From Myxococcota bacterium (GTDB lineage Bacteria; Myxococcota_A; Polyangia; Polyangiales; JANWZI01): a stretch of 32,195 bases of DNA. The notes beneath the pieces were generated by a model, which was given only the letters and a program-made list of their open reading frames with translations, had not been told where the DNA came from and did no database searches. The DNA lies in NCBI GenBank assembly GCA_025054695.1, contig JANWZI010000046.1, positions 1 to 32,195 on the forward strand, read 5' to 3'. Made by a program: the position numbers and the translations under genes. Shown piece after piece: positions 24,951 to 32,195 of this stretch (its first letter is position 1; every line of letters starts with the position of its first letter).

Positions 24951-26237
24951 ATGCGTTGGCTCGGAGCCCCGATGGCTTTTCTCGCGCTGGTTCCCGCCGT
25001 GGCCCGCGCCTGGCCGCACGAGGGGCGCGAGGTCCATCCCGGAATCATTTACCGACGCTTCTCGGGTCCCATCGAGATTCCGGGCTCCGGCACCTCACAA
25101 CAGGAAATCTTCGTGCTGTACGTCGACACCCACGATCCGCGGATCTCGTTCGTCGCGACGCGCCCCGACATCCGCATGCGCACGCTCTCCTCGTTCGCCG
25201 AGCTGCACGACGTCGCCGCCGCGATCAACACGAACTATTTCGCGAGCGGGGGGCAATCGTGCGGGTTGATGGTGGGCGAGGGAATCACCTGGACGGACTC
25301 GTACCATCTGCCGAGCCGGTGCTCCGACTCGGTCGGCTTCGCCGGGCGGCGCGTCGTCTTCTTCGACAGCTTCGACATATTGAATGGACCGCCGCCCCCC
25401 GGCGTGACCGACGTGGCCACGGGCATGCCGACCGTGGTGCGCGACGGAGTCGTCGTGGACCAGTCGATCATCGAATCGTCGGACTATCCGTCGCACATGG
25501 CCTCGGCACATCCGCGCACGGGCCTGTGCATGCACGAGGACGGCCGCACCCTGCTGCTCATCGTCGTCGACGGGCGCGCAACTGGACGGACCGGAATGCG
25601 CGGCATCACGTTCGGGCGCTTCGCCCGGCACGTGCTGGGATGCCGACAGGCCGTGATGATGGACGGCGGCGGCTCGAGCACGATGTACGTGCGGGGCGAG
25701 CCCGGCTTCGAGGGACGGCCGCCGGGAATCGTCAATCGGACGAGCGACGGGCGCGAGCGCGTCGTCTGTTGTCACCTCGGCGTGCGTGTGGCACCCGCGC
25801 CCGACCCGCCCGATGGCGGGACGGGGCCCGGCGAACCGGACGCCGGAGTCGGCGCGCTCGACGCTTCGACGGACGATGCGGGGATCGGGGAACCGGGAGA
25901 AGACGCCGCAACGGTCGATGCAGACGACTCGGTCCCCGACGATGCGTTCCGAGACGCGACGCGCGACGAGCCCGGCTCCGACGGAGGCGAGGATGGACAC
26001 GCACCGCTCGACGCGCGAGAGGCGGACGCCGCCCGTAGGTCGGCCGTCGCAGGCACGTGCGCGTGCCGTGGACCGCGCCGCGCGGCTCCCTTTGATCCGG
26101 GCATGCTCGTCGTCGTGAGTATCGGCCTCGTCCTTCGATTCGCCGCGCGCCGCCCCGCGCGCCGTTGCGCCAGTGCCGACCGCTCGCGACGTCCCCTGGC
26201 CTGGGTTCGGGCTCACCGCGGCGGTCGGGTTGGCTGA
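24951..26237 (+). CDS. Secreted phosphodiester glycosidase family protein with MYXO-CTERM-like end
   Basis: The 428-residue protein has a signal peptide (cleavage after ARA, residue 20). A NAGPA-type phosphodiester glycosidase domain (about 50-280) includes INTNYF (92-97), LLLIVVDGRA (201-210) and the hallmark MMDGGGSSTMYV (236-247). Such enzymes remove sugar phosphodiester caps or process cell-surface glycans. An acidic, Asp/Gly/Pro-rich linker (about 282-360) leads to a C-terminus resembling MYXO-CTERM: GTCACRG (C370, C372), a hydrophobic stretch (about 384-396) and Arg-rich residues. About 28 residues follow the expected end, which is unusual. I chose the ATG at 24951 from the signal peptide; TAGTCT at 24931-24936 may be its -10 box. 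Surface anchoring is predicted. Confidence 0.87.
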   Translation: MRWLGAPMAFLALVPAVARAWPHEGREVHPGIIYRRFSGPIEIPGSGTSQQEIFVLYVDTHDPRISFVATRPDIRMRTLSSFAELHDVAAAINTNYFASGGQSCGLMVGEGITWTDSYHLPSRCSDSVGFAGRRVVFFDSFDILNGPPPPGVTDVATGMPTVVRDGVVVDQSIIESSDYPSHMASAHPRTGLCMHEDGRTLLLIVVDGRATGRTGMRGITFGRFARHVLGCRQAVMMDGGGSSTMYVRGEPGFEGRPPGIVNRTSDGRERVVCCHLGVRVAPAPDPPDGGTGPGEPDAGVGALDASTDDAGIGEPGEDAATVDADDSVPDDAFRDATRDEPGSDGGEDGHAPLDAREADAARRSAVAGTCACRGPRRAAPFDPGMLVVVSIGLVLRFAARRPARRCASADRSRRPLAWVRAHRGGRVG

Positions 26238-26252
26238 CGGCGGGTCAAACTC

Positions 26253-26312
26253 GACTCGGGCTCGGACTCGGGCTCAGGCTCGGACTCCGCCTCCGACTCC
26301 GACGCCGAGCGC
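26253..26312 (-). repeat. GAGNCC hexamer tract 11 (inverse orientation)
   Basis: Ten units in register, GACTCG/GGCTCG passing into GACTCC/GACGCC, between the glycosidase-family gene and the nitroreductase gene, which are codirectional. Confidence 0.85.
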
Positions 26313-26418
26313 GCCTGGCCGCGACGCGATCGACTCGGAGTCCCCCGAGCGCACGGTCTGCACGTCCCAAGACGGTTGATCGGCCCCAGCCCCGCGCGCG
26401 AGCATTGGGGTCGCGCGC

Positions 26419-27081
26419 ATGGACGTTCGCGAAGCGCTGCGCCGTCGGCACTCCGTCCGTGGCTTCCGCCGCGAGCCGGTGCCGGCCCCCGTTCTGCGGC
26501 GCATCTTCGACGACGCGCAGCGCGCTCCGAGCTGGTGCAACATCCAGCCGTGGCGCGTCTGGGTGGCGAGCGGCGCTCGTCGCGATCGCCTGGTCGAAGC
26601 GCTGCGCGAGGCGGCTCGCTCGGGGATGCCGCAGCCCGAGATCGGGTTCCCCACGGAGTATCCCGAGCCCTATGCCGCGAGGCGACGGCGCGCCGGCCAG
26701 GCGCTGTACGAGGCCATGGGCATCGCACGCGACGACCGCGACGCGCGGGCAGCGGCCTGGATGCGCAACTTCGATGCGTTCGATGCGCCGCACGTTGCGA
26801 TCGCGGGCGTCGACCGGCGATTCGGCCCCTACGCGCTCCTCGATCTCGGCGTCTGGCTCGGCACCGTCGTTCTGCTCGCGCAGCAAGAGGGCGTCGCGAG
26901 CTGCGCGCAGGCCTCGCTCGCGGCCTACCCCGGCGCGATCCGACGCGTGCTGCCCATACCCGACGAAATCGCCATCACCGTGGGGCTTTCGCTCGGCTAC
27001 GAAGACGCGGAGGTGCCAGCCAATCGTTGCCGCACCGATCGCGAGCCACTCGAGAGCTGCGTCGTCCTGCTCGACGACTGA
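26419..27081 (+). CDS. Nitroreductase family FMN oxidoreductase
   Basis: The 220-residue protein fits the nitroreductase fold: an N-terminal RRRHSVRGF (8-16), which binds the FMN phosphate, PSWCNIQPWRVWV (37-49), and a C-terminal glycine-rich IAITVGLSLGYED. These homodimeric flavoproteins use NAD(P)H to reduce nitro groups, quinones or enones. The physiological substrate cannot be read from sequence. No partner gene is adjacent; hexamer tracts flank it on both sides, so it appears monocistronic. The ATG at 26419 sits right before the FMN motif as usual. No clear promoter or Shine-Dalgarno is seen. Confidence 0.92.
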   Translation: MDVREALRRRHSVRGFRREPVPAPVLRRIFDDAQRAPSWCNIQPWRVWVASGARRDRLVEALREAARSGMPQPEIGFPTEYPEPYAARRRRAGQALYEAMGIARDDRDARAAAWMRNFDAFDAPHVAIAGVDRRFGPYALLDLGVWLGTVVLLAQQEGVASCAQASLAAYPGAIRRVLPIPDEIAITVGLSLGYEDAEVPANRCRTDREPLESCVVLLDD

Positions 27082-27122
27082 CGGCGCCGATCGCGTCGGT
27101 TGATGGCACGGACCGAAGTTGC

Positions 27123-27308
27123 GGGTCCGACGCCGACCCCGAGACCGTGCCCGAGTCCGAGACCGAGACCGAGTCGGAGTCCGAGTCCGAGACAGAGGCC
27201 CAGTCGGATACCGAGTCCGAGCCCGTGCCCGAGTCCGAGTCCGAGATCGAGCCCGAGCCCGAGACCGAGACCGAGTCCGAGTCCGAGTCCGTACCGGTGC
27301 CCGAGCCC
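27123..27308 (+). repeat. GAGNCC hexamer tract 12 (31 units)
   Basis: Thirty-one units with no indel over 186 bp. Position 4 is T, A or C in nearly equal share. Other changes are single substitutions such as GTGCCC, GATACC, GAGATC. It fills most of the 312-bp gap between the nitroreductase and the next gene; no other feature is seen apart from TAGCAT at 27377-27382, a possible -10 box. Confidence 0.95.
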
Positions 27309-27393
27309 GACCGCGGCGTGCGCGTCGGTGGGCGCGGCCTCGTCGGTGCCGAGCGCGCCGTCGCTGCGGCATCGTGTAGCATCGCGGGCTACG

Positions 27394-29040
27394 ATGGCGG
27401 CCAACGGATCGCCGCGGCTGCTGCGCACGTGGGTCGTGCCGTTCGTGCTGCTGCTCGGTGCCGCCGCCGCGCTGTTCCTCGTGTCGATGGCGGTCGACGC
27501 GAGCACGGCGCCCTCGCCCACCGCAGCCTGGCGCCTGCTCGTCGACCCGGACCCGTCGGTCGCGCGCGAGGCGCTGGCGAGCGCGGGCGAGATCGTCGCC
27601 GCCGTGCTCGCGATCGCCATCACCGTCGTCGCCATCGTCGTCGAGCTCGCCGCCAACCGATACACGCACCGAATCACGGAGCTGTTCGTCGCCGAGCCCA
27701 TCAACTTCGCGGTGATGGGCTTCTTCGTCGTCTCCGCGCTGCACGCCTTCTGGGTCACGCTCGTCTTCGACGCACCCGACGGGACGCAGGCCCCCTTCGT
27801 GCCGTGGCTCGGATTGCACGTCGCGGTCGGGATGCTGACGGCGTGCCTGTTGCTCTTGCTCCCGTACTTCGCGTTCGTCTTCGCGTTCCTCAACCCCATC
27901 CACATCGTCGGGCGCATCACGAGCCACACGCTGCGCGCCATCGAGCGAGGTCGCGGCGGAACCGAGGCGCGCCAGCGCGAAGCGGTGCGCGGCGTCGAGC
28001 AACTGGCCGACGTCGCCCTCAACGCCATGGAGCACAAGGACAAGGGCGTCTCCATGGCGAGCGTGGGGGCGCTGCGGGATCTGCTGTTGCGCTACCGCGC
28101 GCTGCGCGAGCGCCTGCCCGCGGCGTGGTTCCGTTTGGACGGCGCGCTGGCCGCCAATCCGGACTTCGTCTCGATGGCGCCCGAGGTGCTCGAGGAGCTC
28201 GGGCGTCGTCGCGTCTGGTTCGAGATGAAGGTGCTGCGCCAGTACCAGACCATCTACGGGGAGGCGCTCAACCGGATGCGCGACATCAACTATGTGATCG
28301 CGATCCACACGCGCCACATCGCCGAGCACGCGCTCGAGGCGCGCGACGAGGAGCTGTTCGAGCTCGTCCTGACGTTCTTCAACACCTATCTGCGCGCGAC
28401 GATCAACGCGCGCGACGTGCGCACCGCCTACAACGTCCTCAATCAGTACCGGTTGCTCGGCGAGGCGGCGCTCGCCCACGACGAGGGGCGCCGCGCCGTC
28501 GCGATCGCGCGCTACTTCAAGTACTACGGGCTGCTCGCCTACGGCGCCCGACTCCCGTTCGTCCTCGAGACCGTCGCCTACGATCTGTGCGCGCTCGCCG
28601 AGGCCGCGTTCGACCGAGCGAGCCCCGCCGCGCGCGAGATCCTTCGCATCTTCCTCGAAGTCGACAAGGAGGGCGACGGTGAGGAGCACGAGCAGAGCCT
28701 GCGCGGCGTGCGCAAGGCCCAGGTCAAGCTCGCGACGCACTATCTGGCTGCCGGCGCCGTCGATCTCGCGCGCCAGATCTTCCGGGACATGGAGCGGGAA
28801 CGACCCGAGCGCCTCGCCTCCATCCGCGACGAACTGCTCACGGTCGAGTCGCGCCAGTTCTGGGAAGTGAGCGACCGCGGCGTCAATTTCGACTATCTGC
28901 CCCCAGAGCGGCGCGCCCACCTGCTCGACTTCTTCGGATGGTTCGAGGGGCTCGCGCCGCCCCGCAGCTCGATCGTCGCCCACGTCGAGCCGCCCGGGTC
29001 GCCGGGGCGCACTGCAGCTGGCGTCGAAGTGCGCTCGTGA
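27394..29040 (+). CDS. DUF2254-like membrane protein
   Basis: The 548-residue protein has four transmembrane segments in its first 185 residues: about 8-33, 66-90, 104-126 and 137-167. A large soluble helical region (about 180-530) follows. The segment IVAAVLAIAITVVAIVVELA followed by ANRYTHR resembles the start of the DUF2254 family (predicted integral membrane proteins of unknown function), but the match is by eye. The soluble part contains repeated helices (YNVLNQYRLLGEAAL and similar) that could be TPR-like. I chose the ATG at 27394; upstream the same frame is open only because it reads through a hexamer tract. It is monocistronic. No specific function is proposed. Confidence 0.8.
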   Translation: MAANGSPRLLRTWVVPFVLLLGAAAALFLVSMAVDASTAPSPTAAWRLLVDPDPSVAREALASAGEIVAAVLAIAITVVAIVVELAANRYTHRITELFVAEPINFAVMGFFVVSALHAFWVTLVFDAPDGTQAPFVPWLGLHVAVGMLTACLLLLLPYFAFVFAFLNPIHIVGRITSHTLRAIERGRGGTEARQREAVRGVEQLADVALNAMEHKDKGVSMASVGALRDLLLRYRALRERLPAAWFRLDGALAANPDFVSMAPEVLEELGRRRVWFEMKVLRQYQTIYGEALNRMRDINYVIAIHTRHIAEHALEARDEELFELVLTFFNTYLRATINARDVRTAYNVLNQYRLLGEAALAHDEGRRAVAIARYFKYYGLLAYGARLPFVLETVAYDLCALAEAAFDRASPAAREILRIFLEVDKEGDGEEHEQSLRGVRKAQVKLATHYLAAGAVDLARQIFRDMERERPERLASIRDELLTVESRQFWEVSDRGVNFDYLPPERRAHLLDFFGWFEGLAPPRSSIVAHVEPPGSPGRTAAGVEVRS

Positions 29041-29071
29041 GGCGCCGCCCTCGCAGCGCATTTCGAGCCAC

Positions 29072-29155
29072 GACTCGGAATCGGACTGCCGCGCGGACTC
29101 GCTTTCGGTATCGGTTTCGGACTCCCGCCTGAATTCGGTCTCAGCCTCGCCGCGC
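29072..29155 (-). repeat. GAGNCC hexamer tract 13 (inverse orientation, diverged)
   Basis: About fourteen units, strongly diverged (GACTCG, GAATCG, CTTTCG, GTATCG, GTTTCG). Related units continue to about 29173 but shifted by one base after 29150, one of the few register breaks in the window. It lies between the DUF2254-like gene and the convergent reductase. Confidence 0.75.
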
Positions 29156-29221
29156 ACTCGAGCTCGACCTCGGCTGACCGACGCACGGCCCCGCGCAGGG
29201 CCGCACCGATCGCTCGCCCCG

Positions 29222-30040
29222 TCAGTCGTACGGCGGACGCTGCGGCACCTCGTCGGGAACCACCCACGGGCTCGACCACAGCCCGTAGCCGCCGTCGATC
29301 GTGAAGACCTGACCCGTGACGAAATCCGCCGCGCGACTCGCGAGGTAACAAACGAGGTGGGCGATCTCGCGCGGGTCGGCGAGCCGCTTGAGCGGCGTGG
29401 CCCGGCGCGCCTGCTCAAGCAGCGCATCGCCGTACTGCATCGTTCCCTCGGTCCGCACGACGCCCGGCGCGACGGCGTTGACGCGGATGCCGTGCCGTGC
29501 CCACTCGACCGCGAGCGTTCGCGTCAGGTTCTCGACCCCGGCACGCGCCGCCCCCGTGTGCGCCATGCCGGGAAAGCCGCGCGCGCACGAGGCAGTCACC
29601 TGCACGATGCGACCCGCCCGAGCCGGAATCATCGCCCGCGTGGCCACCGCGTGCGTCACGTTCCACGTCCCCAGCAGATTGTTGCGGACCACGGCCTCGA
29701 AGCCACGCGGGCTGATGGCCTCCGCCGGCGCCGGAAACTGCCCTCCTGCGTTGTTGACGAGCACGTCGATGCGCCCGAAGCGCTCGAGGACCTGCTCGAC
29801 GAAGCGGTCCACGGCATCGGCGTCCCGTACGTCACAGCTCGCCGCGTGCGCCTCGACGCCCCGTTCGCGCAGCGCGGTCGCCGCGCGTTCGACGACGTCG
29901 CCGCGCCGCCCACACAGAGCGAGCCGAGCCCCCAGCACGCCCAGCTCCGTCGCGACCGCGCGTCCGATGCCCGTCCCCCCACCCGTCACGATGGCGACCT
30001 CGCCCGAAAAGAGCCCGTCGCGAAAGATGCTCTGCGCCAT
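29222..30040 (-). CDS. Short-chain dehydrogenase/reductase, PECR (trans-2-enoyl-CoA reductase)-like
   Basis: The 272-residue Rossmann protein has the cofactor loop TGGGTGIG (19-26), CD at 69-70, and NNAGG (96-100). The catalytic area reads HTGAARAGVENLTRTLAVEW (161-180), where the usual Tyr and Lys are replaced by T162 and R166. From memory, the same SGAARAG pattern is found in peroxisomal trans-2-enoyl-CoA reductase (PECR), as is the C-terminal DGGYGLWSSPWVVPDEVP. I therefore assign it to the PECR branch, reducing 2-enoyl-CoA with NADPH, rather than calling it inactive. It diverges from the membrane protein gene. A promoter with ATGACG, 17 bp, TATATG lies just upstream of its ATG. Confidence 0.88.
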   Translation of the reverse strand: MAQSIFRDGLFSGEVAIVTGGGTGIGRAVATELGVLGARLALCGRRGDVVERAATALRERGVEAHAASCDVRDADAVDRFVEQVLERFGRIDVLVNNAGGQFPAPAEAISPRGFEAVVRNNLLGTWNVTHAVATRAMIPARAGRIVQVTASCARGFPGMAHTGAARAGVENLTRTLAVEWARHGIRVNAVAPGVVRTEGTMQYGDALLEQARRATPLKRLADPREIAHLVCYLASRAADFVTGQVFTIDGGYGLWSSPWVVPDEVPQRPPYD

Positions 30041-30048
30041 CGCGGCCG

Positions 30049-30077
30049 CATATACCCGCGGCCTCGCTTCGCGTCAT
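30049..30077 (-). promoter_or_regulatory. Candidate promoter of the PECR-like gene
   Basis: On the minus strand, -35 ATGACG (30077-30072) and -10 TATATG (30054-30049) are 17 bp apart. The -10 ends 8 nt before the ATG at 30040, with no Shine-Dalgarno, again suggesting a leaderless transcript. Confidence 0.4.
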
Positions 30078-30123
30078 CCTCGAGGGCGTGACGGACGCCC
30101 CCGCACGCGTTCGCGAGGCCCGC

Positions 30124-31557
30124 GTGACCGCCACCCGTCTCCGGCCGTCCCTGCTGCCTGCCATCCGTAGGGCTCCGCCGTCGCTGTGGGCGCTCGGCCC
30201 GCTTCTCCTCCTCGCGCTGCTCGCCACCCCTTGCGGCGTTGGACTCCCCCTTGCCGCATCGGTGTCCGCCGCGCTGCTGCGCCGCGCCCTTCGCACCGTC
30301 GGCGCCGAACCGCCCGACCCGTCGTCCCGCACGACGTGGCGCGCCGCGTTCGCGACGGTGCCCCTTCTGCTCGCCACCGGGGCGACGACGCTCCTCGGCG
30401 CGCTCGGGCTCGAACCGCTGTGGCCATCCGTGACGCCAACGTGGCTCCCGGGTGTCCTGGTCGGTCTTGCGGCCGGCATCGGAGCGGCCCTGCCCGCCGT
30501 GCTCTGGCCCGCGGCGGCCCTCTATGGGCATCGCGGGCTCGGCGCGATCGCGATTGCGAGCGCCGTTCTGCACTGCGCGGGACCGCTCCGCCTCGCCCTC
30601 GGCCTGCTCACCACGCTCGCGCCGGGGCTGGTGCTCGCCGCCGCCGCGACCCATCCGGCGCTTGCGCACCCCCCCGCGCTGCGGGGCTCCGTGTGGATTG
30701 TATCGTACGTTACACTTTCCGCATCCCTGTCCGTCATGCACGTGCTCCTCGCGCGCGCGTGGGTCGCGGGCTGCACGACCGACCCCTTCGTCGCCGCGAC
30801 ACTTCCGACACACGCACGGAAACACGCGGACCCTACCCCGACCTCGCCGGACGTCCACCCCCCGGTCCACGCAAGCGCTTCGAGCCTCGGCCCGAGCCCG
30901 CCTCCGACTCCGAGTCCGAGCCCGAGTGAGAGCCCCAGTCCGAGCTCGCGCCCACGGTGCGACTCGTCTGCCCGATCCGACCGCCTGAGCGCCGCTGTGC
31001 GCACCGGCCCCCTCGCCGTCGTTCTTTTCGCCCTCTGCGTTCCCCTGCTTGCCCTCATGCGCCCCGCGCGTCCGGCCGCCGGCCCTGGACCGAGCGGCGC
31101 ACTTCTGGTCGCACTCGACGTCGGGGCCACGAGCGCCCCTCTGCGCCCGATCCCCTTCACCACGCTCGTGCTTCGCGCCTCGTCCCACGCCGCTCACGTC
31201 GAGTCCGCCGATGGGGGCGGGTTCGGAGAGGTTCCCCTGCGCGCGTACGGTCCCGTACGGCGCGCAGTGGTTCTGCGCACCGACGACCGCTTCGTTCTGC
31301 GCATCGAGCAGGCCGCCGGAACGAGCCACGTCGCGTTCCGTGCCGACGGCGTGCGGCTCGACGACGATCTCGGTCATCGCCTACGCGACCGGCACCCGCC
31401 CGCCGCAATCGGACTTTTGCTCCTCGTCGCTCCGCTCGCCTCGCATGCTGTCAGCGGCGGCCTGCGCCGAGTCGGCAGCGGTCGATCCGAAGGCATCCAT
31501 CGACCCATGGCCTGGACCTTGGCCCTGTGCGCTCTCGCGGCGGCACTCGTCGGGTAG
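30124..31557 (+). CDS. Polytopic membrane protein of unknown function with repeat-encoded linker
   Basis: The protein (477 residues from the GTG at 30124; 489 from a GTG at 30088) has about six hydrophobic segments in its first 215 residues. A hydrophilic linker of about 80 residues follows, then another helix (GPLAVVLFALCVPLLALM), an extracytoplasmic beta-rich region of about 120 residues, and two C-terminal helices. I do not recognise a family. I prefer the 30124 start because GAGG at 30115-30118 has good spacing. The linker contains a hexamer tract read in frame as Pro-Ser repeats (PSPPPTPSPSPSESPSPSS), so the two membrane parts are joined by repeat DNA. Either the tract inserted within one gene or it fused two genes. 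Function unknown. Confidence 0.7.
   Translation: MTATRLRPSLLPAIRRAPPSLWALGPLLLLALLATPCGVGLPLAASVSAALLRRALRTVGAEPPDPSSRTTWRAAFATVPLLLATGATTLLGALGLEPLWPSVTPTWLPGVLVGLAAGIGAALPAVLWPAAALYGHRGLGAIAIASAVLHCAGPLRLALGLLTTLAPGLVLAAAATHPALAHPPALRGSVWIVSYVTLSASLSVMHVLLARAWVAGCTTDPFVAATLPTHARKHADPTPTSPDVHPPVHASASSLGPSPPPTPSPSPSESPSPSSRPRCDSSARSDRLSAAVRTGPLAVVLFALCVPLLALMRPARPAAGPGPSGALLVALDVGATSAPLRPIPFTTLVLRASSHAAHVESADGGGFGEVPLRAYGPVRRAVVLRTDDRFVLRIEQAAGTSHVAFRADGVRLDDDLGHRLRDRHPPAAIGLLLLVAPLASHAVSGGLRRVGSGRSEGIHRPMAWTLALCALAAALVG
30882..30953 (+). repeat. GAGNCC hexamer tract 14, inside a coding sequence
   Basis: Twelve units in register (GAGCCT, CGGCCC, GAGCCC, GCCTCC, GACTCC, GAGTCC, GAGCCC, GAGTGA and so on), within the unknown membrane protein gene. 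GAGTGA carries a TGA that is out of frame with the protein. Confidence 0.88.
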
Positions 31558-31638
31558 TGCCGCTCACTTTGGGCACATCCGGCGGTGTCATCTGCGCGGG
31601 CGATTGCGTTTGAGCCTCGATCCCTGCACGCCCCCCCT

Positions 31639-31698
31639 GGGTCCGAGTCCGAGTCCGAGTCAGAGTCGGAGTCCGAGCCCGTACCCGAGTCCGAGCCG
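31639..31698 (+). repeat. GAGNCC hexamer tract 15
   Basis: Ten well-conserved units in register. First of three tracts in the 335-bp convergent gap 31558-31892 between the unknown membrane protein and livF. No gene is seen in this gap. Confidence 0.9.
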
Positions 31699-31724
31699 CG
31701 ATCATCCAGCGGGACCGCAGTTGT

Positions 31725-31772
31725 GAGTCCGAGACCGACTCCGAGCCCGAGAGCGAGACCGAGTCCGCGTCC
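31725..31772 (+). repeat. GAGNCC hexamer tract 16
   Basis: Eight units (GAGTCC, GAGACC, GACTCC, GAGCCC, GAGAGC, GAGACC, GAGTCC, GCGTCC), separated from the previous tract by 26 bp of unrelated sequence. Confidence 0.88.
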
Positions 31773-31816
31773 GGGTAGACGTCGCGTTCAACCAACCCCG
31801 TCGGCCCTGTCAGACC

Positions 31817-31840
31817 GAGTCCGAGACGGACCCCGAGTCC
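31817..31840 (+). repeat. GAGNCC hexamer tract 17
   Basis: Four units (GAGTCC, GAGACG, GACCCC, GAGTCC), separated from tract 16 by 44 bp. Confidence 0.75.
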
Positions 31841-31892
31841 CCATCGCGGTCACAGAACCTGCCCGGCGATCTCGCAGACCCGATGCTTCGCC

Positions 31893-32195
31893 TCAACCCT
31901 CCCCCAGATACGCCCCGCGCACGCGCGGGTCGTCGCGCAACGTCTCGCTTGGCCCCTCCAGGGCGACCTCGCCCGTCACCAGCACGTACGCGCGCGACGC
32001 AGTCGCAAGCGCCAGACGCGTATTCTGCTCTACGAGCAAGATCGACAAGCCCCGCGAGGCAATCCGCCGGATTGCCGCAAAGATCTCCTGCACCAGCACC
32101 GGCGCCAATCCCAGCGACGGCTCGTCGAGCAGCAGCAGCCGCGGATCCGCCATCAACGCGCGCCCGATGGCCAGCATCTGCTGCTCACCGCCCGA
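31893..32195 (-). CDS. livF: Branched-chain amino acid ABC transporter ATP-binding protein, LivF type (5' end outside window)
   Basis: Only the C-terminal 100 residues are present; the gene continues past the window end. The ABC signature SGGEQQ starts at the very edge, followed by MLAIGRALMADPRLLLLDEP (Walker B) and SLGLAPVLVQEIF, which is the typical LivF wording. The H-loop region is LLVEQNTRLALATASRAYVL, and the end is EGPSETLRDDPRVRGAYLGEG. LivF works with LivG and the LivHM permease to import leucine, isoleucine and valine. The other components presumably lie beyond the right edge, with livF last in its operon, as it usually is. It converges on the unknown membrane protein gene. Confidence 0.93.
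   Translation of the reverse strand, partial: SGGEQQMLAIGRALMADPRLLLLDEPSLGLAPVLVQEIFAAIRRIASRGLSILLVEQNTRLALATASRAYVLVTGEVALEGPSETLRDDPRVRGAYLGEG

Noticed and set aside
26245-29427. Long minus-strand open frame of about 1,060 codons
   Set aside because: It is antisense to the nitroreductase and DUF2254-like genes and passes through three hexamer tracts, which have no stop codons.

Overview
The window is a very GC-rich, gene-dense piece of a bacterial chromosome. I assign it to the Myxococcota (Polyangia-like, possibly near Sandaracinaceae). The assignment is inference from gene content: a MYXO-CTERM-like C-terminus on a secreted glycosidase-family protein, a 1,323-residue Hanks kinase fused to an ATPase and TPR region, an FHA-GAF-cyclase, a PrkA-type kinase, several lipoproteins with long low-complexity linkers, and eukaryote-like enzymes such as a PECR-type reductase. 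All calls were made by reading the sequence; no database search was run.

Layout: a receiver-only response regulator (457-846, +) meets a minus-strand pair, a coiled-coil/TPR lipoprotein followed by a LysM protein (840-3088). Next is a minus-strand pair, an FHA-GAF-class III cyclase followed by accA (3443-6146). It diverges from rpoZ (6243-6494, +). A zinc-ribbon/coiled-coil membrane protein and a long S41 protease follow (6668-11245, +), then a DASS/SLC13 anion transporter (11392-12879, -). argD-argF (13215-15355, +) and secG (15642-16154, +) precede the multidomain kinase (16304-20275, -). A minus-strand operon encodes a DsbD-alpha-like lipoprotein, a PrkA-type kinase and an MBL-fold hydrolase (20550-24090). 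On the plus strand come a DNRLRE-like lipoprotein, a phosphodiester-glycosidase-family protein, a nitroreductase and a DUF2254-like membrane protein (24085-29040). The window closes with a PECR-like reductase (-), an unknown membrane protein (+) and the C-terminal part of LivF (-), cut by the window edge.

The outstanding feature is not a gene. Degenerate hexamer tracts of consensus GAGNCC (reverse GGNCTC) occupy nearly every gap between transcription units: 17 tracts in 32 kb, from 4 to 31 units. Most keep exact 6-nt register despite many substitutions. They are absent from tight within-operon junctions. One tract lies inside a gene, as a Pro/Ser linker, and one forms the 3' end of another gene. 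The hexamer has no stop codon in any frame, so it creates false ORFs and false N-terminal extensions; I corrected three gene starts for this reason.

Housekeeping functions (accA, rpoZ, argD, argF, secG) are mixed with signalling and envelope genes, so this looks like core chromosome. I see no insertion sequence, phage gene, CRISPR array, rRNA or tRNA. Several genes have -10-like hexamers only 6 to 9 nt before the start codon and no Shine-Dalgarno, which suggests leaderless transcripts.
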